Origin: Candidatus Electrothrix aestuarii
GTDB lineage: Bacteria; Desulfobacterota; Desulfobulbia; Desulfobulbales; Desulfobulbaceae
Assembly: GCA_032595685.2 (NCBI GenBank)
Contig: CP159373.1
Coordinates: 1,199,001 to 1,263,000, forward strand
Direction: 5' to 3'
DNA length: 64,000 nt
The translations under genes and the position numbers were made by a program. Numbering within the stretch: position 1 is the stretch's first letter; each line of letters begins with the position of its first letter. Shown here piece after piece: positions 45,210 to 55,567 of the stretch. The notes beneath the pieces were generated by a model. The model made no database searches and was not told the origin of the DNA. It worked only from the letters and a program-made list of their open reading frames with translations.

Positions 45210-45882
45210 TCCATTCCGCCCTCAAACATGCGTGAGAATTCGCTCTAGGAGGCATAGGCAAGTGCAGCGGTGGTTTCCATCAACGTTTTTCCATATCTCT
45301 GGCGCAAATATTTCTTATAACAGCCAACCCTCACGAAGTAAAGCCCATTCCATTGCGGCTCCCAGCTCAAATAAAAAAAGGCCGTCCCCTCATGTTAGGG
45401 ACGACCTTTTAAAATACAACGTGATGATAAAGCAGAGAGCTACAGCACTGACCTTTGTGCGGCAGGTTAAAGTGGACCCCATCGTCAAATATTAATAAAA
45501 CGACTATATCTCCGTAACATATTATTCTGACAAATAGTTTAGGTACACTCGATAATTTTTTCAGGAAATAACGTGTTGTAACGAGTACGAGGAAGAGAGA
45601 TGGAAGCTACCAGATTCAAAGCGAGTTTTAATTTTCGGCTGTGAAAGCAGGGTGGGTACTTTTTTGCATGCCTTTTAAGAAAATTGGATTTTGAGTTCTT
45701 ATTATGCTGTAATAACATTCAATTGTGATCTTTTCCTGAGCAATACAAGGTCACAATATTAACGTTATATGACTATTAACTTGCATTTTTCACCATGCTT
45801 AAATATTTTCATGTAAGAATAGTTAGTTCTCATTTTTTCAGTTGTTTTATGACTGAACTCAACGTCTTCTTGAGGAAGAGTT
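45210..45882. other. Gene-free 673-bp region with a terminator and an inverted repeat
   Basis: No convincing gene. It holds the hairpin at 45375-45410 and an inverted repeat ATTGTGATC/GGTCACAAT (45722-45730, 45749-45757; one mismatch, about 18 bases apart) located about 130 bases before the lipoprotein gene, which could be an operator. The right half is AT-rich, as is the following gene. Confidence 0.45.
45375..45410. terminator. Bidirectional-looking intrinsic terminator, relative of the one after atpC
   Basis: Arms AAAAGGCCGTCCC and GGGACGACCTTTT (one mismatch) with A and T runs on both sides. The stem sequence is nearly that of the terminator at 46484-46515. No gene ends directly before it on either strand, so it may be a displaced duplicate. 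Confidence 0.7.
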
Positions 45883-46350
45883 ATGAAATGGTTCATCATC
45901 TCTGTTCTTTTGACTTGTTTGTTAACCTGTTCTGGCTGTGATAATTTGTCAGAGCAATCTCAAGAACATCAGGAATCCAAAGAAGCTCAGGAGTCACAAG
46001 CCCCCCCGGGAACTGCTCTTATACATATATCACCGAGACAAATTAAAAGGGATAGTGATCAGAATTGCAATGAGCCCGAGTTTTGTAATCAAGTTCATTG
46101 CTATGAACTCTATATTGATCGTAAGCTAGTGTATAGAAGTCGTCTGAGAGATGTAAATGAAGATGACGATTCGACCAAGTGGCAACTCACTCTTGGTCAA
46201 CATCAACTCCGAGTTTCTGCTGACGGGTTTAACTCTTTTGATAAGCCGATTGAGGTTCTTGAGAAAACTAAGTATTCAAGCATTCAGCGATTTGAAATGA
46301 TTCTTCATTGGGATAAACAAGCTAAAGATAAAAAGGCAGGGGCCCCTTAG
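45883..46350 (+). CDS. Predicted lipoprotein with a PEGA-like segment
   Basis: 155 residues. The signal peptide MKWFIISVLLTCLL ends in the lipobox LTCSGC (Cys at 19), followed by a Gln/Glu/Ser-rich linker (QSQEHQESKEAQESQ). The body has YELYIDRKLVYRSRL...WQLTLGQHQLRVSADGF, the pattern of PEGA or carboxypeptidase-regulatory-like beta sandwiches that end in 'G.H.l.v...Gy'. GAGGAAGAG precedes the ATG. It is AT-rich compared with the flanking genes and lies between two related terminators, opposite in direction to the ATP synthase operon. Function unknown; probably acquired. Confidence 0.65.
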   Translation: MKWFIISVLLTCLLTCSGCDNLSEQSQEHQESKEAQESQAPPGTALIHISPRQIKRDSDQNCNEPEFCNQVHCYELYIDRKLVYRSRLRDVNEDDDSTKWQLTLGQHQLRVSADGFNSFDKPIEVLEKTKYSSIQRFEMILHWDKQAKDKKAGAP

Positions 46351-46483
46351 AATGCCTCGGCATGATGCCCGTTTTTTTCTTCTACGGGATATAAACTTGC
46401 GCGTTACCTCCCTCCACTATAAGTAACGGAACCTCAGCTCCTGGACGCAGAACACCGTCTTCCTAACCCGGTACTGCGAAACA

Positions 46484-46515
46484 AAAAAGGGCCGTCCCTA
46501 AGGACGGCCCTTTTA
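46484..46515. terminator. Intrinsic terminator of the ATP synthase operon
   Basis: Perfect hairpin with arms AAAAGGGCCGTCC and GGACGGCCCTTTT and a short loop, 35 bases beyond the atpC stop. A and T runs on both sides allow it to act in both directions, so it can also end the convergent lipoprotein gene. Confidence 0.9.
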
Positions 46516-46549
46516 AAACAACCTGCGTGAGAAACGGAGAATCCAGGAA

Positions 46550-46966
46550 TTACAATTTTTTCCGTTGCGCAGCAGCTAAACGGGCAACGGCTCGTTGAAG
46601 AGCAGCCTCGGCCCGGATTCGATCAAGGTCATCAGCATGGGCGATATCTCTTGCCAAACGTTTTTCCGCCCGCTCTTTCGCTTCCAGAGCACGATCCACA
46701 TCGATATCATGCCCGAACTCTGCGGTTTCCACCAAAAAAGTGGCTTTATTATTTGAAACCTCGGCAAAGCCGCTACTGACCATCAGAAACTTTTCCCGGT
46801 TATCCTGTTTAAAGACCAAGGTACCTGTTTTAATCGCGCTCAGAAACGGAGCATGATTTGCCAGCACACCAAACTCTCCCTCGACACCAGGTGCGGTGAC
46901 AATGTCCACATTCTCACTGACAACCGGTCCTTTCGGAGTGACTACTTCAAGATGTATCTGTGCCAT
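46550..46966 (-). CDS. atpC: ATP synthase F1 epsilon subunit
   Basis: 138 residues. [40 protein letters not shown] and [20 protein letters not shown] make up the N-terminal beta sandwich. The C-terminal helical hairpin ([20 protein letters not shown] ... [18 protein letters not shown]) is complete. It sits at the central stalk and can inhibit ATP hydrolysis. It is the last gene of the operon, 30 bases after atpD. Confidence 0.97.
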   Translation of the reverse strand: MAQIHLEVVTPKGPVVSENVDIVTAPGVEGEFGVLANHAPFLSAIKTGTLVFKQDNREKFLMVSSGFAEVSNNKATFLVETAEFGHDIDVDRALEAKERAEKRLARDIAHADDLDRIRAEAALQRAVARLAAAQRKKL

Positions 46967-46996
46967 TGTTTTCTACCTCAGGTTCGCTTGCACGAA

Positions 46997-48460
<1,464 letters not shown>

Positions 48461-48472
48461 TCATATTTCGTA

Positions 48473-48700
48473 TCAGCCCTTCAGTGCCTCAGCACCACCG
48501 ACGATATCCATGAGATCACCGGTAATGGCCGCCTGGCGAGCCTTATTGTACAGTTGCGTCAAATCGTTGATAATATCTCCGCATGCCTTGGTCGCATTAT
48601 CCATAGCTGCCATCCGGGCTGCAACCTATAGACCTGAAATTCAGATGGTGGGGAAAAACGTCCATAATCCATGTAGAACTATATTCAAGATATACTCCAC
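48473..48700 (-). pseudogene. Relic duplicate of the atpG 3' end
   Basis: Bases 48477-48606 are identical, by reading, to 50121-50250, the last 130 bases of the intact atpG. The frame is kept ([20 protein letters not shown] ... GGAEALKG) and ends in a new TGA at 48475-48473. Upstream of that the similarity continues in a decayed form: [10 protein letters not shown] here against VAAGEHAARMTAMDN in atpG, then scattered matches to about 48700. The relic lies directly before atpD, where the real atpG would be expected. The mixture of a perfect block and a diverged block suggests recombination or gene conversion between an old and a newer copy. Confidence 0.9.
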
Positions 48701-48757
48701 ATCAGTCTTGTGCTTTTCCTATCTCCACAGGTTAGGATCAACAATTTCTATCATATT

Positions 48758-49309
48758 TTACTCAACCGGAATAGTGTCGTAGTCACACTCTTTAATTATC
48801 TTAACATTGTTAGAAGAATCCCCATCAATAATATTGACATTTTTGGGAGTTATTTCTGCACGAATGCCTTTTGATTTTTTTATCAACACAGGGATATCAA
48901 CAATGAGTACGTTAAGGTACCAATATTCATCGCCGTCGTTTGGCATTTTAGGTAAGGTCTTGATAATTTCTACTTCTTTATGTTTAAGCAAATCATAATA
49001 TGTCACCTTCAATACTGATTCAACATTTATATGCTTGCCATCGCTACACGGATAGTTAGTAACATGCACTTTGATTTTTTCCATATAAAACGCATTCACA
49101 CCCTTGAGGTCACACTCTTCGCTCGGACAACAGTAAAATCCACAAAAAATTTTATCCACCCGTAAATCTGTTTTTGGCAGTCCTATTCTCGTAACTGATG
49201 GATTCCTAAGCCCTATCACACCATTATTTGAACGGTCTTGAGCTTCAGCTTGAGCCGCAGTCATCACAAGACATACTATTAACAATACATAATAACGTAA
49301 CTGTTTCAT
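48758..49309 (-). CDS. Predicted secreted protein, paralogue B (inserted in atp operon)
   Basis: 183 residues from ATG 49309, with AGAGG seven bases upstream; an in-frame ATG ten codons earlier lacks a ribosome site. The signal peptide MKQLRYYVLLIVCLVMTAAQ ends at AEAQ. The mature part carries a cysteine-rich start (KIFCGFYCCPSEECDLKG), then VNAFYMEKIKVHVTNYP, VLKVTYYDLLKHKEVEI, VLIKKSKGIRAEI and DSSNNVKIIKECD. About half of these positions recur in the neighbouring paralogue A. Cysteines and a probable beta-sandwich suggest an exported, disulfide- or metal-bearing protein. I recognise no family. AT-rich compared with the atp genes. Confidence 0.7.
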   Translation of the reverse strand: MKQLRYYVLLIVCLVMTAAQAEAQDRSNNGVIGLRNPSVTRIGLPKTDLRVDKIFCGFYCCPSEECDLKGVNAFYMEKIKVHVTNYPCSDGKHINVESVLKVTYYDLLKHKEVEIIKTLPKMPNDGDEYWYLNVLIVDIPVLIKKSKGIRAEITPKNVNIIDGDSSNNVKIIKECDYDTIPVE

Positions 49310-49469
49310 TTCTATACCTCTAACGCCAGAATTATTCATACATTGTGATCAATTTTCCGATACATCGGACGAAAGTTACTCATACATGATGTTTTTATAG
49401 ATACACCTTGTAGCACCACCGATCTTTCCCATATCTCCACTGGTTAGAATCAATACTTTCTATCATGAT

Positions 49470-50039
49470 TTACTCAAGTGGAATACAGCTGCACTTATTA
49501 ATTGTCCTAACATTATTAGAAGAGTCCCTGTCGACAGTGTTGCCATTTATTGGTGCTATTTCTGCCCGAATGCCTTTCGATTTTTTTACCAACACAGGTG
49601 ATTTAACAACGTCTTCGTAAAGATTCCAATGTCCATTATATAATTTTGACATTTTAGGCATTTTTTTAACAACTGTTACCTCCTGATTTTTCGTCAAGTC
49701 ATAATATGTCAGCGTCAATACTGATGGTATATTTACATGACCTCCATTGCTGGACGGATAATTAGAAATGCTCACGCTAATTTGCTCCATATAAAAAGCA
49801 TCCACACCTTTGAGCGGATCTTCGCCATTATTGTAGCGGTCACGGCAGACACAGCACCCCCCGCAGCTGCCTATATTGCAATATATTGAAGATACACGTA
49901 AATCTGTTTCAAATGGCTCTGCACGCAGACGCCCTGCTAACTCCCCTCCTATAAGCCGACGACCTTGAGCCTCAGCTTGAGCCGCTGTAGCCGTCACAAC
50001 CAAAAATATTGCTAACGCCATATAAAGTAACCGTTTCAT
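49470..50039 (-). CDS. Predicted secreted protein, paralogue A (inserted in atp operon)
   Basis: 189 residues from ATG 50039, with GGGAGG seven bases upstream; the ATG two codons earlier is too close to that site. The signal peptide MKRLLYMALAIFLVVTATAA ends at AQAEAQ. The mature part has IYCNIGSCGGCCVCRDRYNN, a dense cysteine cluster, then VDAFYMEQISVSISNYP, VLTLTYYDLTKNQEVTV, VLVKKSKGIRAEIAP and DSSNNVRTINKCS, all parallel to paralogue B. Even the 3' flanks of the two genes are similar, so the pair arose by tandem duplication. It starts 77 bases after the atpG stop and is read in the same direction, so it is probably expressed with the ATP synthase. Confidence 0.72.
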   Translation of the reverse strand: MKRLLYMALAIFLVVTATAAQAEAQGRRLIGGELAGRLRAEPFETDLRVSSIYCNIGSCGGCCVCRDRYNNGEDPLKGVDAFYMEQISVSISNYPSSNGGHVNIPSVLTLTYYDLTKNQEVTVVKKMPKMSKLYNGHWNLYEDVVKSPVLVKKSKGIRAEIAPINGNTVDRDSSNNVRTINKCSCIPLE

Positions 50040-50116
50040 CCGCATACCTCCCTCAAAAAAGTTAAATGTAACAAATGAAACAAATATCAATGACCTTGCT
50101 TCACCATTTAAGATAG

Positions 50117-50983
50117 TTACCCCTTCAGTGCCTCAGCACCACCGACGATATCCATGAGATCACCGGTAATGGCCGCCTGGCGAGCCTTATTGTACAGTTG
50201 CGTCAAATCGTTGATAATATCTCCGCATGCCTTGGTCGCATTATCCATAGCCGTCATGCGTGCCGCATGTTCACCAGCCGCAACCTCAATCATAGCATGA
50301 TAGACCTGTACATTCAGATGGAGAGGAAGCAACACCTCCATAATCTGGGCAGGATCAGGCTCGTAGATATATTCTACAGTCGTTCCGGTAGCCTCCTCTC
50401 CCTGCTCAACAGGCTTAATGGGCAACAGCATTGTTTCTGTTGCGTGCTGTTTGGCCATAGAGAGAAAACGGGCATAAACAATCCGTACCTCATCAACCTC
50501 TCCCGAGAGAAAATTCGTCGCGGCATTCTGGGATATATCCCGGGCATGAAACATCTGAAAGGTCCCCATGATGTCCTTGTGCTCTTCCCGAATCTTACCG
50601 GAGCGTCGGAATGCCTGGGCCGCCTTATTGCCCACCGTAATGAGGCTGACTTTTTTCCCTTCTGCCTCAAATTGCTTGATGAGCTTTTGCGCCTTAGAGA
50701 TGATATTGGCGTTATAACTTCCGCAAAGTCCACGGTCCGAAGTGACGACAATAAGTTCTACTCCGTAAACATCACGGACTTCCATCAGAGGCTGCTTTTC
50801 GCTGTCCCCACTGGACAGATCCTTCATAGCCTCGGCGAATTTTTCCGCATAAGGCCGAAAGGTCTCCATTCGTTCCTGGGCACCGCGCAGTTTCGCAGAG
50901 GCGACCATGTTCATAGCCTTGGTGATCTGCGAGGTCTTTGAGACACCTTCTATTTTATTTTTAACATCCTTTAATCCAGGCAT
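50117..50983 (-). CDS. atpG: ATP synthase F1 gamma subunit
   Basis: 288 residues. LKDVKNKIEGVSKTSQITKA then MNMVASAKLRGAQ open the protein; ELIVVTSDRGLCGSYNANII and the C-terminal [20 protein letters not shown] then [12 protein letters not shown] close it. It is the rotating shaft of F1. The gene is intact and follows atpA after 64 bases. Its last 130 bases are exactly repeated before atpD. Confidence 0.98.
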   Translation of the reverse strand: MPGLKDVKNKIEGVSKTSQITKAMNMVASAKLRGAQERMETFRPYAEKFAEAMKDLSSGDSEKQPLMEVRDVYGVELIVVTSDRGLCGSYNANIISKAQKLIKQFEAEGKKVSLITVGNKAAQAFRRSGKIREEHKDIMGTFQMFHARDISQNAATNFLSGEVDEVRIVYARFLSMAKQHATETMLLPIKPVEQGEEATGTTVEYIYEPDPAQIMEVLLPLHLNVQVYHAMIEVAAGEHAARMTAMDNATKACGDIINDLTQLYNKARQAAITGDLMDIVGGAEALKG

Positions 50984-51047
50984 GTGATCAATTCCTTGCT
51001 ATTTCTTCGAGCTCTTCAAGCTTCGTGCGCACCTTTCAGGTTCAGCT

Positions 51048-52571
51048 TTAGTTCAGATCCTTGGTCGCTTTAAACGCCTCACCGAAAGCGGTCAGGGTTT
51101 TTCTCATCTTCTCATCCAGCTCGCTTGAGATTGCTTCCTGTTCCTGTAGCTCGGTAAAAATTGAGGGCTCATTTGTCTCAATATAGCTGTACAGCTCCTG
51201 CTCGTAATCAGCAAGCATATCTACCGGAAATTTATCCAAGAAGCCCTTGGTACCGGCAAAGATGATAGTCACCTGTTTTTCCATAGGCAGGGGCTGGTAC
51301 TGTGGTTGTTTCAGGATCTCAACCAGACGCTCACCACGGGTCAGCTGGGCCTGGGTGGCTGCATCCAAATCCGAACCAAAGCCAGCAAAGGCGGCCAACT
51401 CACGATACTGGGCCAGATCAAGACGAAGAGTGCCTGCAACCTGCTTCATAGCTTTCACCTGGGCTGCACCACCAACACGGGAAACTGAGATACCAACGTT
51501 GATCGCCGGACGAACACCGGCAAAGAACAGACTCGGCTCCAGGAAGACCTGGCCGTCAGTAATAGAGATAACATTGGTAGGAATAAAGGCGGAAACGTCA
51601 CCGGCCTGGGTTTCGATGATGGGCAAAGCAGTCATGGAACCAGCACCGAGCTCGTCACTCACCTTGGCGGAACGCTCCAGCAGACGAGAATGGTTAAAGA
51701 AGATGTCGCCAGGATAAGCCTCACGTCCCGGTGGACGACGGAGCAACAGGGACAGCTCACGGTAGGCAACAGCCTGCTTGGAAAGATCATCATATATAAT
51801 CAGGGAATGCTGACCATTATCCCGAAAATACTCAGCCATTGCGCAACCAACCATCGCAGAAACATACTGCATCGGCGCAGGATCAGAGGCACAGGCTGCA
51901 ACCACGGTGGTGTACTCCATAGCACCGTGCTTACGCAGGGCCTCAACAACGAGAGCAACTGTGGATTTTTTCTGGCCCGTGGCAACGTACACACAATGTA
52001 TACCGCTGTTTTTCTGGGCGATGATAGCATCAACGCAGAGAGCAGTCTTGCCGATCTGGCGGTCACCGATAACCAACTCACGCTGTCCGCGACCAACCGG
52101 AGTCATGGCATCAACCGCCTTATAGCCGGTATAGCAGGGCTCATGCACACCTTTACGGGCGATAACACCGGGAGCCAGGACTTCCATCTTTCGAGTTTCT
52201 TTGGCTTCAATCGGTCCCTTCCCATCAATGGGCTGCCCAATACCGTCAACAACGCGACCTTCCAGTTCCGGTCCAACAGGAACCTCAGCGATCTTGCCGG
52301 TCCGTTTAACGATGTCGCCTTCCTTAATATGACGGACATCACCCATGACCGCAACACCGACATTATCCTCTTCCAGGTTCAGAGCGAGTCCCATGATATC
52401 GCCAGGGAACTCAAGCAGCTCCATGGCCTGACAATTTTCCACACCGTACACACGGGCAATACCGTCACCAACTGAAAGAACTGTTCCGGTTTCTTTCAGA
52501 TCAATATCACTGGCATAACCAGCAATCTGATCCTTGATGATCCGACTGATTTCTGAGGCTTTGATCTGCAT
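51048..52571 (-). CDS. atpA: ATP synthase F1 alpha subunit
   Basis: 507 residues. It shows [36 protein letters not shown], the P-loop [40 protein letters not shown], and [20 protein letters not shown]. The C terminus [12 protein letters not shown] is complete. It forms the non-catalytic nucleotide-binding subunit. Only four bases separate it from atpH. Confidence 0.99.
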   Translation of the reverse strand: MQIKASEISRIIKDQIAGYASDIDLKETGTVLSVGDGIARVYGVENCQAMELLEFPGDIMGLALNLEEDNVGVAVMGDVRHIKEGDIVKRTGKIAEVPVGPELEGRVVDGIGQPIDGKGPIEAKETRKMEVLAPGVIARKGVHEPCYTGYKAVDAMTPVGRGQRELVIGDRQIGKTALCVDAIIAQKNSGIHCVYVATGQKKSTVALVVEALRKHGAMEYTTVVAACASDPAPMQYVSAMVGCAMAEYFRDNGQHSLIIYDDLSKQAVAYRELSLLLRRPPGREAYPGDIFFNHSRLLERSAKVSDELGAGSMTALPIIETQAGDVSAFIPTNVISITDGQVFLEPSLFFAGVRPAINVGISVSRVGGAAQVKAMKQVAGTLRLDLAQYRELAAFAGFGSDLDAATQAQLTRGERLVEILKQPQYQPLPMEKQVTIIFAGTKGFLDKFPVDMLADYEQELYSYIETNEPSIFTELQEQEAISSELDEKMRKTLTAFGEAFKATKDLN

Positions 52572-52575
52572 TTGA

Positions 52576-53124
52576 CTATTCTCTCCCCTTGATAGATTCT
52601 TTTAATCCATTAAGTTGTGTTCGTATACTTCCGTCTAACACCAGATCTCCGACTCTGGCAATCATGCCACCGATAATCGAGGGATCAACCTGTGTTTCAA
52701 GAATTACCTTGCGTCCTGTAAGTTCTTCCAGCTTTGCCTGAATTTTACCGAGCAACATATCATCAAGCTCTATTGCCGAGGTGACACGACCGTGACTGAT
52801 ATTCTTTTCAAGATCAAGCATGCCGCGAACCTGCTCAACAACTTCCTTGAGCACATCAATCCGCTTTCGCTCCACTAACAGATTGAGAAAGGCTGTCACC
52901 AGGGCATCAGCGCCCACAGCTTCCGCAATCGCAGTCATAACCTTATATCTGGCTTCAAGTGGATACAGGGGATTAACAAGTGTTTCCGCAACTTCCAACT
53001 CAGGATCATCAAAGAGATCCGCAATGCTGCTGAGCGTTTCTGCATAGCTTTCAATAAGCCCCTGCTCCTGCCCCAGCCTGAAGATCGCCCTGGCATACCG
53101 CTTTGCTATAATTGTCTGTTTCAC
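52576..53124 (-). CDS. atpH: ATP synthase F1 delta subunit
   Basis: 182 residues. [20 protein letters not shown] at the N terminus, [20 protein letters not shown] in the middle, and [20 protein letters not shown] with [13 protein letters not shown] at the end are the OSCP/delta signature. It joins the peripheral stalk to the top of F1. Its start overlaps the atpF stop by four bases. Confidence 0.96.
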   Translation of the reverse strand: MKQTIIAKRYARAIFRLGQEQGLIESYAETLSSIADLFDDPELEVAETLVNPLYPLEARYKVMTAIAEAVGADALVTAFLNLLVERKRIDVLKEVVEQVRGMLDLEKNISHGRVTSAIELDDMLLGKIQAKLEELTGRKVILETQVDPSIIGGMIARVGDLVLDGSIRTQLNGLKESIKGRE

Positions 53125-53906
53125 TGTACCGCACCCACACGTTCAAGATACTTCTCAGTGATCGCTATCTGATCCTCTGGGGTCAAATTTTGTACGATCA
53201 ACTCCTCAGCCAGCACAACAGCCTGCTCGGCAATCTCCGCCTGTAGCCTTTCTGTTGCCTGAGCAAGAGCACCCTGTACCGCAGATTCAGCCTGATGCCG
53301 CATTTCCTCTGCTGCGACCTCAGCCTCAGCAATAATCCGGCCCTTTTCCTCTTCGGCTTTTGCCTTGGCTCTTGCCACGAGTTTCTCCATTTCCCCTTCC
53401 ATACCAGCCAAACGCGACTCAAAGTCCTTATAGGCCCTTTCCGCTTCATCACGTTTTTCCTGCATAGTCTCCAGCTCATCTTTAATCTGGCGACGTCTGC
53501 CTCCCAAGCTTGTTGCTAGAGGTCTGGCAAGAAATTTTACAAGAAGATAGACAAGGGCGGCAAAATTCAGGGCCCTCCACAGGAGATCTTTCAACTTTGC
53601 TGCGGTCAGCATCGGGGCATTATGTTCGCCATGCCCTTCTTCGTGTCCAGCAGCATGCTCGTCATGCCCCCCGGTTTCAGAGATATATTCATCTCCGAGC
53701 ATCTCCATAGCTTCGTGGTCACTATGGGGTTCAATAACTGGAGATTCGGCAATGTGATGTTCCCCATGCTGCTCATGCATAGTCGTCTGCTCAACAGGAT
53801 GTCCGTCTTTGCCGTGTTCCTGGGCAAAGGAGACAGCGTGTATCCCCCCGCACAAGCCGACAGCAAGTAGTATCGGAACAATCTTTTTCATACTTCGAGC
53901 GTTCAT
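53121..53906 (-). CDS. atpF: ATP synthase F0 b subunit with signal peptide and His-rich extension
   Basis: 261 residues, about 100 more than the usual 155-170. A cleavable-looking signal peptide (MKKIVPILLAVGLCGGIHAV, cut near SFAQ) precedes an acidic, His-rich stretch of about 70 residues with 13 His (for example MHEQHGEHHIAES, GGHDEHAAGHEEGHGEHN). Next come the membrane helix (LLWRALNFAALVYLLVKFLA) and the long charged coiled coil of the peripheral stalk. The signal peptide places the extension in the periplasm. Signal peptides on AtpF are known from delta-type proteobacteria; the His density is notable and could bind metal. It overlaps atpF' and atpH by four bases. Confidence 0.93.
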   Translation of the reverse strand: MNARSMKKIVPILLAVGLCGGIHAVSFAQEHGKDGHPVEQTTMHEQHGEHHIAESPVIEPHSDHEAMEMLGDEYISETGGHDEHAAGHEEGHGEHNAPMLTAAKLKDLLWRALNFAALVYLLVKFLARPLATSLGGRRRQIKDELETMQEKRDEAERAYKDFESRLAGMEGEMEKLVARAKAKAEEEKGRIIAEAEVAAEEMRHQAESAVQGALAQATERLQAEIAEQAVVLAEELIVQNLTPEDQIAITEKYLERVGAVQ

Positions 53907-54334
53907 GCTTCCAGACTCCTTCCCAGTATTTTTGAGGCCATCTCCTGGGCAAATACATCTAAATTGCCCAATAATTTTTCGCGGGTTTCCTCAAACTCGG
54001 CCTGCACTTTAACAAGCTGTTTTTCCCTTTCACCCTCTGCTTCCTGGCGAACAACAGCCAGCTTGGCAGCTGCGGCCTTGGTCGCCTCACCTCTTGCCGC
54101 ATCAAGCGTTTCTTTAGCTTTGGCTGAAGCCTCCCGCATTTTTTTATCGAGTTCCGCCTGGCGATCTTTGGCGTTACGCTCGTATTTTTCGACGTTATCG
54201 CTCAAGGTATCCAAGGCATCCTGCCTCTTTTCCATGATCTCAATGATAGGTTTGTACAGGACCTTATTCAGTATGAGCATTAAAGCGATCATATTAATGA
54301 TGTGAATGAACACGGTGCTATCGACTGAAATCAT
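53903..54334 (-). CDS. atpF': ATP synthase F0 b' subunit
   Basis: 143 residues. An N-terminal membrane helix (FIHIINMIALMLILNKVLYK) is followed by KPIIEIMEKRQDALDTLSDN and a continuous Ala/Lys/Glu coiled coil. GAGGAG lies seven bases before the ATG. Together with AtpF it makes a b/b' heterodimeric stalk. It is the first gene of this operon; the a and c subunits (atpB, atpE) are not in the window and must be encoded elsewhere. Confidence 0.92.
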   Translation of the reverse strand: MISVDSTVFIHIINMIALMLILNKVLYKPIIEIMEKRQDALDTLSDNVEKYERNAKDRQAELDKKMREASAKAKETLDAARGEATKAAAAKLAVVRQEAEGEREKQLVKVQAEFEETREKLLGNLDVFAQEMASKILGRSLEA

Positions 54335-54749
54335 AGAACACTCCTCATGATGACGCTTGAAATGAAAGTCTAATTTTAGATAAAATTGAAAGTATTTCTA
54401 TTAACCTGCAACTTAATATTAAAAATTTTTATAATTAAAAATGCAAAAAAAATCAAGCCCTTACAAGCAAAGGCAGTTGCAAATAAAATTCGCCAGATTA
54501 AATAATAAAGACATGAGCTTTACATAAATTACAATCTTCTGTCAAATATTTTTCTTTCGGCCTTCTTCTCTTCTTTCTTGAGATAAGTATTTTTTTTTAA
54601 CTTTTTTGTCGCTTTCCCCTTAAAAAGGGGAAACATTTCTTCTATGCCCCAAAAAAACACACCCATTAACACAACGAATAGAAAAAAAAGCAAGTAAAAA
54701 AACGCTACCACAATTTAATTTCAGTCACTCTAAGTACTCAACCATATAT

Positions 54750-54815
54750 AATCGACACTCCTATTTAGCTCTTAAGCTGACCTGTAGGCAGGTTGCACTA
54801 CAATAAGTGTCGATT
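54750..54815. repeat. Nested inverted repeat (cruciform-like)
   Basis: Outer arms AATCGACACT (54750-54759) and AGTGTCGATT (54806-54815) are perfect complements. Between them lies a second hairpin, ACCTGTAGGCAGGT (54780-54793). Further out GTCAC and GTGAC (54724, 54823) also pair, so the structure may extend to about 100 bases. No gene lies in it. Confidence 0.7.
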
Positions 54816-54973
54816 ATTCAAAGTGACCTACTTACTACCAACCAAAAAAAACTAAAAAAAAGAAAATTGGAAGGGGATTACAGAAAATACCCCTTGATAG
54901 GTTGAGAAAAATCGAGAAAAGGTACCATCTGCTGGTCTGTTCTATATGAGGGGAAAATGAGGAGAAAGGCATT

Positions 54974-54992
54974 CCCCGTCCGAAAGACGGGG
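54974..54992 (-). terminator. Hairpin after ptsN, possible terminator
   Basis: Arms CCCCGTC and GACGGGG with a 5-base loop, about 35 bases beyond the ptsN stop on the minus strand. The T run that would make it a textbook terminator is weak (CCTTTCTCC). Confidence 0.5.
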
Positions 54993-55024
54993 AGGTGCCA
55001 CAAGGGAGGGGAATTTATCATAAG

Positions 55025-55465
55025 CTATGATGCACTAAATAGCTGTTGAATATTTTCTCTACTTTTGGCCTGAAGAAATTTATTTCTGTTCTCTTCATTA
55101 TTCATCAGCCTACTCACCTTGGCCAAGGTTTGCAGGTATTCTCCCGCCATCCCGACGGGCGAGAGAATCATCACAACAAGGTGAACCGGCTTGTTATCCT
55201 TTGCTTCAAAGCTGATCCCTTTTGCTGATCGCCCGAAACAGACCAGACATTGCTGTAATTCATGTAATTTTCCATGCGGTATTGCAACTCCATTCCCGAC
55301 ACCCGTTGAGCCAATCTGCTCCCGCTCCATCAAGACCTGCTGGATGGACTTGGAATTTAACTCAGGGAATCTTTTCTGAGCTGCCTCAGCCATTTCCCCA
55401 AGAAGCTCTTCTTTATTTGTCGATTCTAAATCAAGGACTATGCATTGCTCTGAGAGTTCTATCAT
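55025..55465 (-). CDS. ptsN: Nitrogen-type PTS enzyme IIA (EIIANtr)
   Basis: 146 residues, a single EIIA domain. The phosphorylated histidine is H64 in GVGNGVAIPHGKLHELQQ. VVMILSPVGMAGEYLQTLAK is the second conserved block. It relays phosphate in the regulatory PTS that influences nitrogen, potassium and sigma-54 related functions. It lies 100 bases downstream of rpoN in the classic lpt-rpoN-ptsN order. The hibernation factor gene hpf, usually between rpoN and ptsN, is absent. Confidence 0.92.
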   Translation of the reverse strand: MIELSEQCIVLDLESTNKEELLGEMAEAAQKRFPELNSKSIQQVLMEREQIGSTGVGNGVAIPHGKLHELQQCLVCFGRSAKGISFEAKDNKPVHLVVMILSPVGMAGEYLQTLAKVSRLMNNEENRNKFLQAKSRENIQQLFSAS

Positions 55466-55567
55466 CTTTCTGCCAAATTTTCCTTCCCCACAGGGATAGC
55501 CAAATTTTTCTCAATATTACACTAAAAAAAATCTCCCAACCCCAAGGGGATGAGAGGAAAAGTTTTT

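Larger units (their letters stand above)
54335..55024. other. 690-bp AT-rich region upstream of the atp operon
   Basis: It must hold the atp promoter, which I cannot place with confidence; the stretch next to atpF' is very AT-rich. A 60-codon minus-strand frame (54529-54711, GTG start, one membrane helix VAFFYLLFFLFVVLMGVFFW then a Lys-rich tail) could be a small membrane protein but lacks a ribosome site. The long inverted repeat and a hairpin, listed separately, lie further on. Confidence 0.45.

Noticed and set aside
45722-45757. CRP-type operator
   Set aside because: The half sites TGTGA and TCACA are present but about 21 bases apart, where CRP sites have 6. Kept only as an inverted repeat.
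51690-52475. A 261-codon open frame on the plus strand
   Set aside because: Antisense to atpA; translation shows no domain.
54529-54711. Small membrane protein upstream of atpF'
   Set aside because: One membrane helix is plausible, but there is no ribosome site, the start would be GTG, and composition follows the AT-rich spacer. Left as a note in the region entry and not listed as a gene.
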